Assembly (NCBI GenBank): GCA_035716845.1
Contig: DASTJE010000259.1
Span: 3,641-67,640, forward strand
DNA from: CADEEN01 sp035716845
GTDB lineage: Bacteria > Pseudomonadota > Gammaproteobacteria > Burkholderiales > Burkholderiaceae_C
Length of the DNA stretch: 64,000 nt
Direction: 5' to 3'
Shown: piece after piece, positions 8,439 to 15,704 of the stretch
Layout: every line of letters starts with the position of its first letter
How positions within the stretch are numbered: the stretch's first letter is position 1
Translations under genes and position numbers: made by a program
Notes under the pieces: generated by a model
What the model was told of the DNA's origin: nothing
The model's database searches: none
The model's input: only the letters and a program-made list of their open reading frames with translations

Positions 8439-8444
8439 TACCAT
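8439..8444 (+). promoter_or_regulatory. -10 box (TACCAT) of a leaderless-type promoter for dauA
   Basis: TACCAT ends 6 nt before the GTG at 8451, and no Shine-Dalgarno is present. Inferred from the arrangement shared with other genes of the window. Confidence 0.5.
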
Positions 8445-8450
8445 CGCGGC

Positions 8451-9560
8451 GTGAGCACGACGGCATTCGATGTGATCGTGGTGGGCGCGGGCATCGCCGG
8501 CGCGTCCGTGGCCGCCCACCTGGCGCCGCACCTGCGCGTGGCCCTGCTGGAGCGCGAGCCGCAGCCGGGCTGGCACAGCACCGGCCGCTCGGCGGCGATG
8601 TTCATGGAGAGCTATGGCCCGGCGCAGGTGCGCGCGCTGACGCGCGCGAGCCGCCGCGCGTTCGAGGCCCTGCCCGGCGCGCTCGCGCCGCGCGGTGCGC
8701 TCTTCGTGGGGCGAGCCGGCCAGGCCGACGCGATCGAGGCCCTGCAGTCGGCGCTGGCCACCGAGGGCGCCCCCGCACGCCGCCTGGGCGCCGAGGCGGC
8801 GTGCGCCCTCGTGCCCGCGCTGCGGGCCGAAGCGGCCGCGCACGCGCTGCTCGATCCGTCGGCCGCCGACCTCGACGTGCACGCGGTGCACCAGCATTTC
8901 CTGCGCCAGGTGAGCGCGCAGGGCTCGGTGCTGAAGTGCGATGCCGAAGTGACGGCGCTGTCGCGTACCGGCGCCGACTGGACGCTGGCCCTGGCCGACG
9001 GCAGCACGTGGCGCGCCGCAGTGGTCGTGAACGCGGCCGGCGCCTGGGCCGACGAGCTGGCCGCGCGCGCCGGCGTGACGCCGCTGGGGCTGCAGCCACG
9101 GCGCCGCAGCGCCTTCACGTTCGCGCCGCCCGCGGGCGTCGACGTACGGGCGTGGCCCTGCGTGGCGGGCATCGACGAGGACTTCTACTTCAAGCCCGAC
9201 GCCGGCGTGCTGCTCGGCTCGCCGGCCAACGCCGACCCCGTGCCGCCGCACGACGTGGTGGCCGAGGAGCTCGACGTGGCCACCGGCATCGCGCGCATCG
9301 AGGAGGCCACCACGCTGGCGATCCGACGCCCGCTGCGCACCTGGGCCGGACTGCGCAGCTTCGTGGCCGACGGCGCGCTGGTGGGGAGCTTCGACGACGC
9401 CGTGCCCGGTTTCTTCTGGTGCTGCGGCCAGGGCGGCTACGGCATCCAGACCAGCCCGGCCATGGGTGCAGCCTGCGCAGCGCGCATCCTGGGCCAGGCG
9501 TTGCCGCCATGGATCGCCGACGAGGGACTCGCCTTCGACGACCTGCGATGCCGGCGCTGA
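8451..9560 (+). CDS. dauA: FAD-dependent D-amino-acid dehydrogenase, D-arginine dehydrogenase-like
   Basis: A 369-residue DAO-family flavoenzyme that would oxidise D-amino acids to 2-oxo acids and ammonia, passing electrons to a membrane acceptor. The FAD-binding Rossmann motif VIVVGAGIAGASVAAHLAPH is at the N terminus. Blocks close to Pseudomonas DauA as I recall it are GWHSTGRSAAMF, VVNAAGAWADELAARAGV, PLGLQPRRRSAFTFAPP, GSPANADPVPPHDV, EEATTLAIRRPLRTWAGLRS and GGYGIQTSPAMG. The length matches the family. DauB, the usual partner that deaminates L-arginine back, is not adjacent. The thioesterase gene follows after 22 bp with its own -10 box. Confidence 0.85.
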   Translation: MSTTAFDVIVVGAGIAGASVAAHLAPHLRVALLEREPQPGWHSTGRSAAMFMESYGPAQVRALTRASRRAFEALPGALAPRGALFVGRAGQADAIEALQSALATEGAPARRLGAEAACALVPALRAEAAAHALLDPSAADLDVHAVHQHFLRQVSAQGSVLKCDAEVTALSRTGADWTLALADGSTWRAAVVVNAAGAWADELAARAGVTPLGLQPRRRSAFTFAPPAGVDVRAWPCVAGIDEDFYFKPDAGVLLGSPANADPVPPHDVVAEELDVATGIARIEEATTLAIRRPLRTWAGLRSFVADGALVGSFDDAVPGFFWCCGQGGYGIQTSPAMGAACAARILGQALPPWIADEGLAFDDLRCRR

Positions 9561-9570
9561 GCGCGCGCCC

Positions 9571-9576
9571 TAGACT
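9571..9576 (+). promoter_or_regulatory. -10 box (TAGACT) of a leaderless-type promoter for the thioesterase gene
   Basis: TAGACT ends 6 nt before the ATG at 9583 and lies within the 22-bp gap after the dauA stop, so the downstream gene probably has its own promoter. Confidence 0.5.
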
Positions 9577-9582
9577 CGGGCC

Positions 9583-9987
9583 ATGCGCGACCTCGAGTAC
9601 TTCCGCACCCTCGGCGAGGGCCACCTGCCCGGCCACCTGGGCATCGTCATCACCGGCCTGGGCGAGCGCGAGCTGCGCGCCGAACTGCCAGTGACGCCGC
9701 AGCTGATGGCGCCCAACGGCTTCCTGCACGCCGGCAGCATCGTGACGCTGGCCGACACCTGCGCGGGCTACGGCTGCCTGGCCCACCTGCCCGCGGGCGC
9801 ACGCGGCTTCACCACCCTGGAACTCAAGAGCAACCACCTCGGCACCGCGCGCGACGGCACGCTCGACTGCGTGGCCAGCGCCGTGCACCTCGGCCGCACC
9901 ACACAGGTGTGGGACGCGACGGTGACGCACCGCGACAGCGGCAAGACCCTGGCCCTGTTCCGCTGCACTCAGATGGTGCTGTACTGA
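9583..9987 (+). CDS. Hotdog-fold thioesterase (PaaI/EntH-like)
   Basis: A 134-residue single-domain acyl-CoA or aryl-CoA thioesterase. The hotdog signature is MAPNGFLHAGSIVTLADTCAG (about 46-66), where the Asn-Gly-x-x-His-Ala-Gly turn and the following Asp place the catalytic acid at the start of the central helix. GFTTLELKSNHLGTARDG forms the next strand. It is transcribed with or just after dauA. Substrate cannot be deduced; PaaI-type proof-reading of phenylacetyl-CoA is only one possibility. Confidence 0.85.
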   Translation: MRDLEYFRTLGEGHLPGHLGIVITGLGERELRAELPVTPQLMAPNGFLHAGSIVTLADTCAGYGCLAHLPAGARGFTTLELKSNHLGTARDGTLDCVASAVHLGRTTQVWDATVTHRDSGKTLALFRCTQMVLY

Positions 9988-10501
9988 ATGCGGCTTCCGA
10001 CGCGGCCCTGAGGCCTCCTGCAGGAGCTCGATCTCATCGCCACGAGGCGGTACTCGATGCCGGGGTCTTCGATTCGGAGGTCAACGAAGGCTTCGCGTGT
10101 TGCGTGTTTCATCGCCAAGTGCGTCTCAACGGGCTCTGGCGTCTCGACGGCAGCGCGGCTGCGCCGCGCGCCAGGTCCGAGGCCCGCGACCGCCGCCCAC
10201 GGTGATCCCGCACGTCACGAAGGAGCACACCATGCACGGCCGCCCTGACCCCGCATCCTGCCGTCGAGATCGGCGCTTTCCGCTGGGGTGCTTGGCTGCG
10301 GCAGGCGCAGGATCAGCTTGCGGCGGACGCCGACGAGCGTTCTCTCCGCGGCACGCATGGCCCGGGCGACCTGGCGTGGCGACTGCCCGATCCGGAGGCA
10401 CCGCGGTCGCGCCTGCGCAGCCGCCTCGACAGATCGAGCGTCGCTGCGGTCAACCCGAAGCGGGAAAGGCAAGAGTCAAGCCCGCGCACGAGCAAGGCGG
10501 C
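9988..10501. other. Gene-poor stretch with a possible gene remnant
   Basis: No intact gene is convincing here. A strong AAGGAG site precedes an ATG at 10232, but the frame it opens reads as Arg/Pro-rich noise. The next frame (from about 10235 on) reads protein-like, including AVEIGAFRWGAWLRQAQDQL and GPGDLAWRLPDPEA, as if one base had been inserted just after the start. This frame continues until it meets the minus-strand zinc-ribbon gene. On the minus strand a short frame containing EAFVDLRIEDPGIEYRLVAM occurs at about 9985-10110. I cannot name either. Confidence 0.35.
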
Positions 10502-10765
10502 TCATCCCAGGGCCATGCTCGCAAGCGCCAGGAGCAGCGCTCCCGCCACGGCAAGCCACAGCACCAAGCATTTCGGATGGGTGCGTTCGGCCGTCGAGTA
10601 GCGCAAGTCGCTTGCGGCCGAGACTCGACCGCAAGCATCGCAACGCGCCTGTGTGGCCATGTCAGGAACCGCTGGAGCGGGGACGAGCGTCGAGACCGCC
10701 ACCTCGGCCCAGGAGCGCTGTGCGGGCATGGACGCGCCGCAGCGAGGGCAGTGCAGTGACACCAT
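10502..10765 (-). CDS. Small zinc-ribbon membrane protein, function unknown
   Basis: An 87-residue product with a CPRCGASM pair near the N terminus and a second pair RCDACGRVS about 35 residues later, together a treble-clef or ribbon zinc site. A single C-terminal hydrophobic segment, CLVLWLAVAGALLLALASMALG, should anchor it in the membrane. The start at 10765 is taken because it leads straight into the first cysteine pair. It lies 23 bp downstream of the GFA-fold gene on the same strand and is likely cotranscribed. No function can be assigned. Confidence 0.55.
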   Translation of the reverse strand: MVSLHCPRCGASMPAQRSWAEVAVSTLVPAPAVPDMATQARCDACGRVSAASDLRYSTAERTHPKCLVLWLAVAGALLLALASMALG

Positions 10766-10788
10766 GGGGTGCGCCCTCTGCCGCCGGC

Positions 10789-11235
10789 TCAGGGAGCGAA
10801 CTGGAGTTGGAGCGGCGGCGAGATCGTCACTGACCCGATCCACGTTCTGGAGCGGCGCGCGAGCCGGCCCTCCATGGGCTCATCGTCGAAATCGGTCGCC
10901 ACTTCAGGAGCGGAGAAATGGTGGTCGACCATCGATTGCGAGCGCACCACCGCCCTGAGTCGACCTTCGATCATGCTGATTGCGGCAGTCAGCACCCCAC
11001 ACCGCGAGCAGAGGATCCAGTGCGACGTTCGCTGGCCGAACTGATACACGCTGACGCGTGCCGGATCAAGACAGTTCAACTCCAATGTCGCTTGCGGATC
11101 GGAGATCCAACTGGCGCCGTGGCGACGACACATGGTGCAGCCGCAACGCCGCGGGACCAGGCTGCGCTCGCTTTGCTGCGTCAGCAAGGTGAAACCCACG
11201 TTGCCGCAGTGGCAACCTCCCCTGAGTGCGTTCAT
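10789..11235 (-). CDS. GFA-fold (glutathione-dependent formaldehyde-activating/CENP-V family) protein
   Basis: A 148-residue protein with the full zinc-ligand pattern of the GFA family: GGCHCGNVGF (C8, C10), CGCTMCRRHG (C31, C33, C36) and ILCSRCG (C76, C79). Members of this family bind two zinc ions. One was proposed to help glutathione react with formaldehyde, but most have no proven activity. The start at 11235 follows a GGAGA ribosome site. The gene is 13 bp downstream of the broken CmcJ-like gene and shares its strand, so the two probably formed one operon divergent from the LysR gene. Confidence 0.8.
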   Translation of the reverse strand: MNALRGGCHCGNVGFTLLTQQSERSLVPRRCGCTMCRRHGASWISDPQATLELNCLDPARVSVYQFGQRTSHWILCSRCGVLTAAISMIEGRLRAVVRSQSMVDHHFSAPEVATDFDDEPMEGRLARRSRTWIGSVTISPPLQLQFAP

Positions 11236-11248
11236 CGGTACTCTCCGT

Positions 11249-11969
11249 TCATGCATCGAAGGCCAGGATCGCTCGTACCTCGATGCTCCGGCGTGGCGGC
11301 GCGTCGGGTGCTGCTGCGGGATTTTCGAAGCCAGTGTGCGCGGTATGGCAGGTGCGGCCGTCGGCGGCGGAATCGAAGCACTTGAGCAGCATCGCCTCGT
11401 CGTTGCGGATGCCGCCGACGTAGAACCAGCCTTGTCCGGCAGAGTCGGTGCAGCGGCAGCCCTCGCCGACGCGATCGGCGTAGATCATGTCCACGGCCAC
11501 ATGGTCGGCCGGCGGCATTGAACGCCCGTTCGCCGCGGCCAGTGGAAAGCGCTCGGCCGACGCACCGATGGGTCGCCACACATTCACCAGCGCCATCTTG
11601 CCGGCCGCAAGGCACGCCGCGTCCAATACGGGCAAGAGGTCGCGCACCCGCTGCCATGCCGACCGCTCCGTGAATCCGTTGTGCACAAAGGCGACGGGCT
11701 CCCGCAGGCCGGTGCCTGCCCCATGGGATTCGGCTTGCACACGCACGCTCTGGTCGAAGACCCAGACGTCCCTCGCGATCGAGGGTCGGCGGCTTGACCA
11801 GGTGCCGCGCGACGTGGATCACGACGGGCACCGCCTCGCAAGTGCCGGTGCGCTCGACGTGATCGGCAGGACCTGAAGGCATCAGATCCTTGGGCTTCGC
11901 TTCCGATCGCAAGAGGAACATCGGCGCGGCCTCGATGGCACGGGGGGTCGCCGGTGACTTCGTGAACAT
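11249..11969 (-). pseudogene. CmcJ/NvfI-family oxidoreductase-like gene, frameshifted and internally shortened
   Basis: The N-terminal part starts at ATG 11969 (MFTKSPATPRAIEAAPMF) and reads AVPVVIHVARHLVKPPTLDREG in one frame. After about 11770-11780 the family-like sequence continues in another frame: DVWVFDQSVR, LREPVAFVHNGFTERSA, LVNVWRPIG and MLLKCFDSAADGRT, then the conserved ending PPRRSIEVRAILAFDA. Besides the frame change, the roughly 40 residues normally found between the DREG and VFD blocks appear to be missing. Relatives include CmcJ, AsaB and NvfI. Divergent LysR at 12077 is the probable former regulator. A sequencing error could explain the frameshift but not the missing segment. 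Confidence 0.65.
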
Positions 11970-12076
11970 GCCGCGTCCTTCGTTTGAAATGACGATAGGC
12001 GATCGACCGATCCGCGGAAACGGAGACTTCCGCAATTCGACTTTGCAGTTTCCGGAGAACCAGCCAAACTCCAGCC

Positions 12077-12973
12077 ATGCAGTTGCGGCTCGACGACATG
12101 GCCTTGTTCGTCCGCGTCGCCGAACTCGGCACGCTGTCGGCGGCAGCGCGCGAGCGCGACATGCCGGTCAGCCAGGTCACGCGCTCACTCGCCCGTCTGG
12201 AAGCCCACTGTGGTGCACGTCTGATGCATCGCAGTACCCATGGTCTGAGCCTCACCGACGAAGGCGACACCGTGCTGGCGTACGGCCGCCGCCTTCTGGA
12301 GACGGCAGGCGAACTGGACGGTGCGTTGACCGGCCGCGTCGGCGGGCCGAGCGGCTGGGTACGCGTGAGCGTCAGTCTGGTGGTCGCCGAGACGGTGATC
12401 GCGCCGAGCCTGGCGGGTCTGTACGAACGCCATCCGCAACTTCACGTCGATCTGACCGCCGACGACCGTGTGGTCGATCTGGCGCGCGACGGCATCGACG
12501 TCGCGATCCGCACCGGCGAACTCGGCAACGACAGCCTCGTGGCGCGCCGGCTCGGTCACTTCGGTCGCACGGTCGTGGCGTCGCCGAGCTACATCGAGCG
12601 CTTCGGCGCTCCGAAGAACGTGTCGGATCTGGAGCGGCATCGCCTGATCACCTTCACGGCCAATCCGCAGATGAACCGGTGGCCGCTCAGCGGCATGCAC
12701 AAGCCGGGCGTCTACCAGGCCCGCGGCCATACGCGCAGCGACAGCATCACACTGACGCTGGCGCTGGCACGGCAGGGTGTCGGCATCGCGCGGGTGATGG
12801 ACCTGCTGGCCCTTCCGCTCATCCATCGCGGCGAGCTCGTTGCGCTGCTGCAGGACCAGATCGACCCTCAGATCGTGCCGATCCACGCGCTGATCCTGCA
12901 GGAGAGGCACCGACTGCCCAAGGTGCGCGCCTGCATCGACTACTGGGCCGAATGGCTGTCGCGCCAGGCATGA
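12077..12973 (+). CDS. LysR-type transcriptional regulator
   Basis: A 298-residue regulator. The winged helix-turn-helix lies at residues 5-65 (MALFVRVAELGTLSAAARER, then SQVTRSLARLEAHCGARLMHR). The co-inducer domain follows, with WVRVSVSLVVAETVIAPSLAG and DGIDVAIRTGELGNDSLVAR typical of the subgroup close to DmlR and PgrR. It is divergent from the decayed CmcJ-like gene, with 107 bp between starts, the classical layout for a LysR gene and its target. Its inducer is unknown, and its target operon is now probably reduced to the GFA and zinc-ribbon genes. Confidence 0.93.
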   Translation: MQLRLDDMALFVRVAELGTLSAAARERDMPVSQVTRSLARLEAHCGARLMHRSTHGLSLTDEGDTVLAYGRRLLETAGELDGALTGRVGGPSGWVRVSVSLVVAETVIAPSLAGLYERHPQLHVDLTADDRVVDLARDGIDVAIRTGELGNDSLVARRLGHFGRTVVASPSYIERFGAPKNVSDLERHRLITFTANPQMNRWPLSGMHKPGVYQARGHTRSDSITLTLALARQGVGIARVMDLLALPLIHRGELVALLQDQIDPQIVPIHALILQERHRLPKVRACIDYWAEWLSRQA

Positions 12974-13118
12974 ATTCGGCGGCCGGCATGCCGTCGGCAC
13001 CGACGTCGGCTGGTTTGCCATCCCGGTGTTCGCCACTGAGCGAAAAGCAGTCGACGGCCTCAGTCAGCTTGCGGCCGACAGCGACCCTATCGCGTCCCGC
13101 AGGGATTGCGCGTGGCCG

Positions 13119-13667
13119 TCAGCCTTCGAGGCCCAGCGCGACGCGTGCGTCGTACTCGCGGTCGAGCATCGACATCACCACGAGCGAGTCGTAGCCGTCG
13201 CCGGCGCGCACGCTCTCGCGCAGGCGGCCCTCCTCGACGAATCCTTCGCTGGCGTAGAGGGCCAGCGCACGCTGGTTGAGCGTCTTGACGTCGAGCCAGA
13301 ACCGGTGCGACTTGAGATCGCGGAAGGCCATGCGCTTGAGCAGGCGCACGCAGGCCCGGCCCCGCCCCTGGCCCTGCCCGGGGCGCTGCAGCACGATGCG
13401 CTTGAGTTCGACGCTGCGGTTGGGGTTGCGGCAGCCCTGCAGGATCACGAAACCGGTGCGTTCGTAGTCGTCGCCCACCTCGATCACGAAATGACGCGTG
13501 TCGGGGATGCGGACCGCGCTCTCGTGCTGCGTACGCTCCCAGGGGGTGATGAAGGGCAGGTTGGCCGGATCGGTCTCGATCGACACCACCCAGTCGAGAT
13601 CGGACAGCATGGTGGGCCGCAGGTGCACCCGCGGCGTGGCCTTCGGTGCTGCGGTGGGCTCAGACAT
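13119..13667 (-). CDS. GNAT-family N-acetyltransferase (RimJ/RimL-like)
   Basis: A 182-residue acetyltransferase. The acetyl-CoA loop appears as LQRPGQGQGRGRACVRLLKR (about 93-112), and the family C-terminal block is WLDVKTLNQRALALYASEGFVEEGRLRE. VHLRPTMLSDLDWVVSIETDP opens the fold. The ATG at 13667 lies inside the end of parE, overlapping it by 8 bp, so translation is coupled. Substrate is unknown; protein N termini or small amines are typical for the family. Confidence 0.88.
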   Translation of the reverse strand: MSEPTAAPKATPRVHLRPTMLSDLDWVVSIETDPANLPFITPWERTQHESAVRIPDTRHFVIEVGDDYERTGFVILQGCRNPNRSVELKRIVLQRPGQGQGRGRACVRLLKRMAFRDLKSHRFWLDVKTLNQRALALYASEGFVEEGRLRESVRAGDGYDSLVVMSMLDREYDARVALGLEG

Positions 13668-15636
13668 CGACGTCCACCGTGTCGCCGTGCAGTTCCATCA
13701 GCTCGCGCCGCGCGGCAGCCTCGCCCTTGCCCATCAGCCTGGTCAAGGCCTCGGTGGTGGCAGACAGGCCCTGCGCCGCGAAGCTCACCTGCAGCAATCG
13801 CCGCGTGTCCGGGTTGAGCGTCGTCTCCCACAGCTGTTCCGCGCTCATCTCGCCCAGGCCCTTGAAACGGCTGATGGCCCACGCGCCCTCGCGCGCGCCC
13901 TCCTTGCGCAGCTTGTCGAGCGTGGCGTCGAGCTCGCCGTCGTCGAGCGCGTAGATCTTGGCCGCCGGCTTCTTGCCGCGCGCCGGCGCGTCGACACGGT
14001 ACAGCGGCGGCTTGGCCACGTGGACATGGCCGCGTTCGATCAGCTTCGGGAAGTGGCGGAAGAACAGCGTGAGCAGCAGCACCTGGATGTGCGAACCGTC
14101 GACGTCGGCGTCGGACAGGATGCACACCTTGCCGTAGCGCAGGCCCGAGAGGTCGGGCTCGTCGGCCGGGCCGTGCGGGTCGACGCCCAGCGCCACCGCG
14201 ATGTCGTGGATCTCGGTGTTCTTGAACAGCAGGTCGCGTTCGACCTCCCAGGCGTTGAGCACCTTCCCGCGCAAGGGCAGGATGGCCTGAGTCTCCTTGT
14301 CGCGTCCCATCTTGGCGCTGCCACCGGCCGAGTCGCCCTCGACGAGGAACACCTCGTTGAACGCGAGGTCGCGGCTCTCGCAGTCGGTGAGCTTGCCCGG
14401 CAGCACGGCCACGCCCGAACCCTTGCGCTTCTCGACCTTCTGGCTCGCGCGCTGGCGAGTCTGCGCCTGCTTGATCACGAGCTCGGCGAGCTTGCGGCCG
14501 TACTCGACATGCTGGTGCAGCCACAGCTCGAAGGCCGGCCGCGTGTAGCCGGAGACCAGCCGCAGCGCGTCGCGCGAGTTCAGCCGCTCCTTGGTCTGGC
14601 CCTGGAACTGCGGGTCGAGCACCTTGGCCGAGAGGACGAAGCTGGCGCGCGAGAACACGTCCTCGGGCATCAGCTTGACCCCCTTGGGCTGCAGCGCATG
14701 CAGTTCGATGAAGCCCTTGACGGCGGCGAACAGGCCGTCCTTCAGCCCCGCCTCGTGCGTGCCCCCTGCCACCGTGGGGATGAGGTTGACGTAGCTCTCG
14801 CGCAGCGTGGCGCCTTCCTCGGTGAAGGCCACGCACCACGCGGCGCCCTCGCCCTCGGCGTTGTTCTCGGCGTCCCCGGCCTCGGCGTAGTGCTCGCCCT
14901 CGAAGAGCGGAATCAAGGGGTCGGCCGCGAGGCTTTGCTGCAGGTAGTCGGCCAGACCCTTCTTGTACTGCCAGGTCTGCGTCTCGCCGCTCTTCTCGTG
15001 CGCGAGCGTGACCACCACGCCGGGCATCAGCACCGCCTTGCTGCGCAGCAGGTGGGTCAACTCGTGCCGCGGCAGCTCGGCGCTGTCGAAGTACTTCGGG
15101 TCGGGCCACACGCGCACCGATGTGCCCTGCCTGCGATCGCCTGCGGCGGCCTTGCGCAGCGCCAGCGGCTCGACCACGTCGCCGCCCGAGAAGGCGATGG
15201 TCGCCACCTGGCCTTCGCGGAACACCGTCACCGCGAGCCGCCTGGCCAGCGCATTGGTGACGCTGACGCCCACGCCGTGCAGGCCGCCCGAGAAGCTGTA
15301 GGCCCCGCCCGCGCCCTTGTCGAACTTGCCCCCGGCGTGCAGCCGCGTGTAGACGATCTCCAGCACGGGCACCTGCTCCTCGGGATGCAGGCCGAAGGGG
15401 ATGCCACGGCCGTCGTCCTCGACGCTGACCGATCCGTCGGCGTGCTGGATGACGGCGATGCGCCTGCCGAAGCCCGCCAGCGCCTCGTCGGCGGCGTTGT
15501 CGATGACTTCCTGCACGATGTGCAGCGGGCTGTCGGTGCGGGTGTACATGCCCGGACGCTGCTTCACGGGCTCGAGGCCCTTGAGGACGCGGATCGATTC
15601 CTCGGCGTACTTCGGCGGGGTCTTGGCGCTCGGCAT
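13660..15636 (-). CDS. parE: DNA topoisomerase IV subunit B
   Basis: ATPase subunit of topoisomerase IV, partner of ParC. The 658-residue product has the GHKL ATP site (VIDNAADEALAGFG, VEDDGRGIPFGLHPEE), LHAGGKFDKGAGGAYSFSGG, and the TOPRIM motifs EGDSAGGSAKMGRD and LSDADVDGSHI. The C-terminal QLWETTLNPDTRRLLQV is standard. The start MPSAKTPPKYAEESIRVLKG at 15636 is preceded by a TAGAAT box 8 nt upstream. The longer in-frame extension to 15711 would place that box inside coding sequence and is rejected. The downstream GNAT gene overlaps its stop. Confidence 0.97.
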   Translation of the reverse strand: MPSAKTPPKYAEESIRVLKGLEPVKQRPGMYTRTDSPLHIVQEVIDNAADEALAGFGRRIAVIQHADGSVSVEDDGRGIPFGLHPEEQVPVLEIVYTRLHAGGKFDKGAGGAYSFSGGLHGVGVSVTNALARRLAVTVFREGQVATIAFSGGDVVEPLALRKAAAGDRRQGTSVRVWPDPKYFDSAELPRHELTHLLRSKAVLMPGVVVTLAHEKSGETQTWQYKKGLADYLQQSLAADPLIPLFEGEHYAEAGDAENNAEGEGAAWCVAFTEEGATLRESYVNLIPTVAGGTHEAGLKDGLFAAVKGFIELHALQPKGVKLMPEDVFSRASFVLSAKVLDPQFQGQTKERLNSRDALRLVSGYTRPAFELWLHQHVEYGRKLAELVIKQAQTRQRASQKVEKRKGSGVAVLPGKLTDCESRDLAFNEVFLVEGDSAGGSAKMGRDKETQAILPLRGKVLNAWEVERDLLFKNTEIHDIAVALGVDPHGPADEPDLSGLRYGKVCILSDADVDGSHIQVLLLTLFFRHFPKLIERGHVHVAKPPLYRVDAPARGKKPAAKIYALDDGELDATLDKLRKEGAREGAWAISRFKGLGEMSAEQLWETTLNPDTRRLLQVSFAAQGLSATTEALTRLMGKGEAAARRELMELHGDTVDVDV

Positions 15637-15644
15637 GGCCGGGC

Positions 15645-15650
15645 ATTCTA
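15645..15650 (-). promoter_or_regulatory. -10 box (TAGAAT) for parE
   Basis: On the minus strand TAGAAT ends 8 nt before the parE ATG. No ribosome-binding site lies between them, so a leaderless or near-leaderless mRNA is inferred. Confidence 0.5.
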
Positions 15651-15692
15651 GGCAGCGCGCCCGGGGCGCCTGCACGAAGACACGCACGGGGC

Positions 15693-15698
15693 TAAAGT
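15693..15698 (+). promoter_or_regulatory. -10 box (TAAAGT) for the MFS gene at 15705
   Basis: TAAAGT ends 6 nt before the ATG. It lies back to back with the parE -10 box in the 68-bp divergent gap. Confidence 0.45.
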
Positions 15699-15704
15699 CA
15701 CGCC

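Noticed and set aside
10232..10759. Plus-strand ORF after a strong AAGGAG site
   Set aside because: Its translation is Arg/Pro/Gly noise and it runs through the zinc-ribbon gene in antisense; the neighbouring frame looks more protein-like, so at best it is a remnant.
9988..13118. Genomic island or prophage
   Set aside because: No integrase, transposase, attachment repeats or tRNA border was found; only patchy coding and one broken gene, so a mobile origin is not supported.
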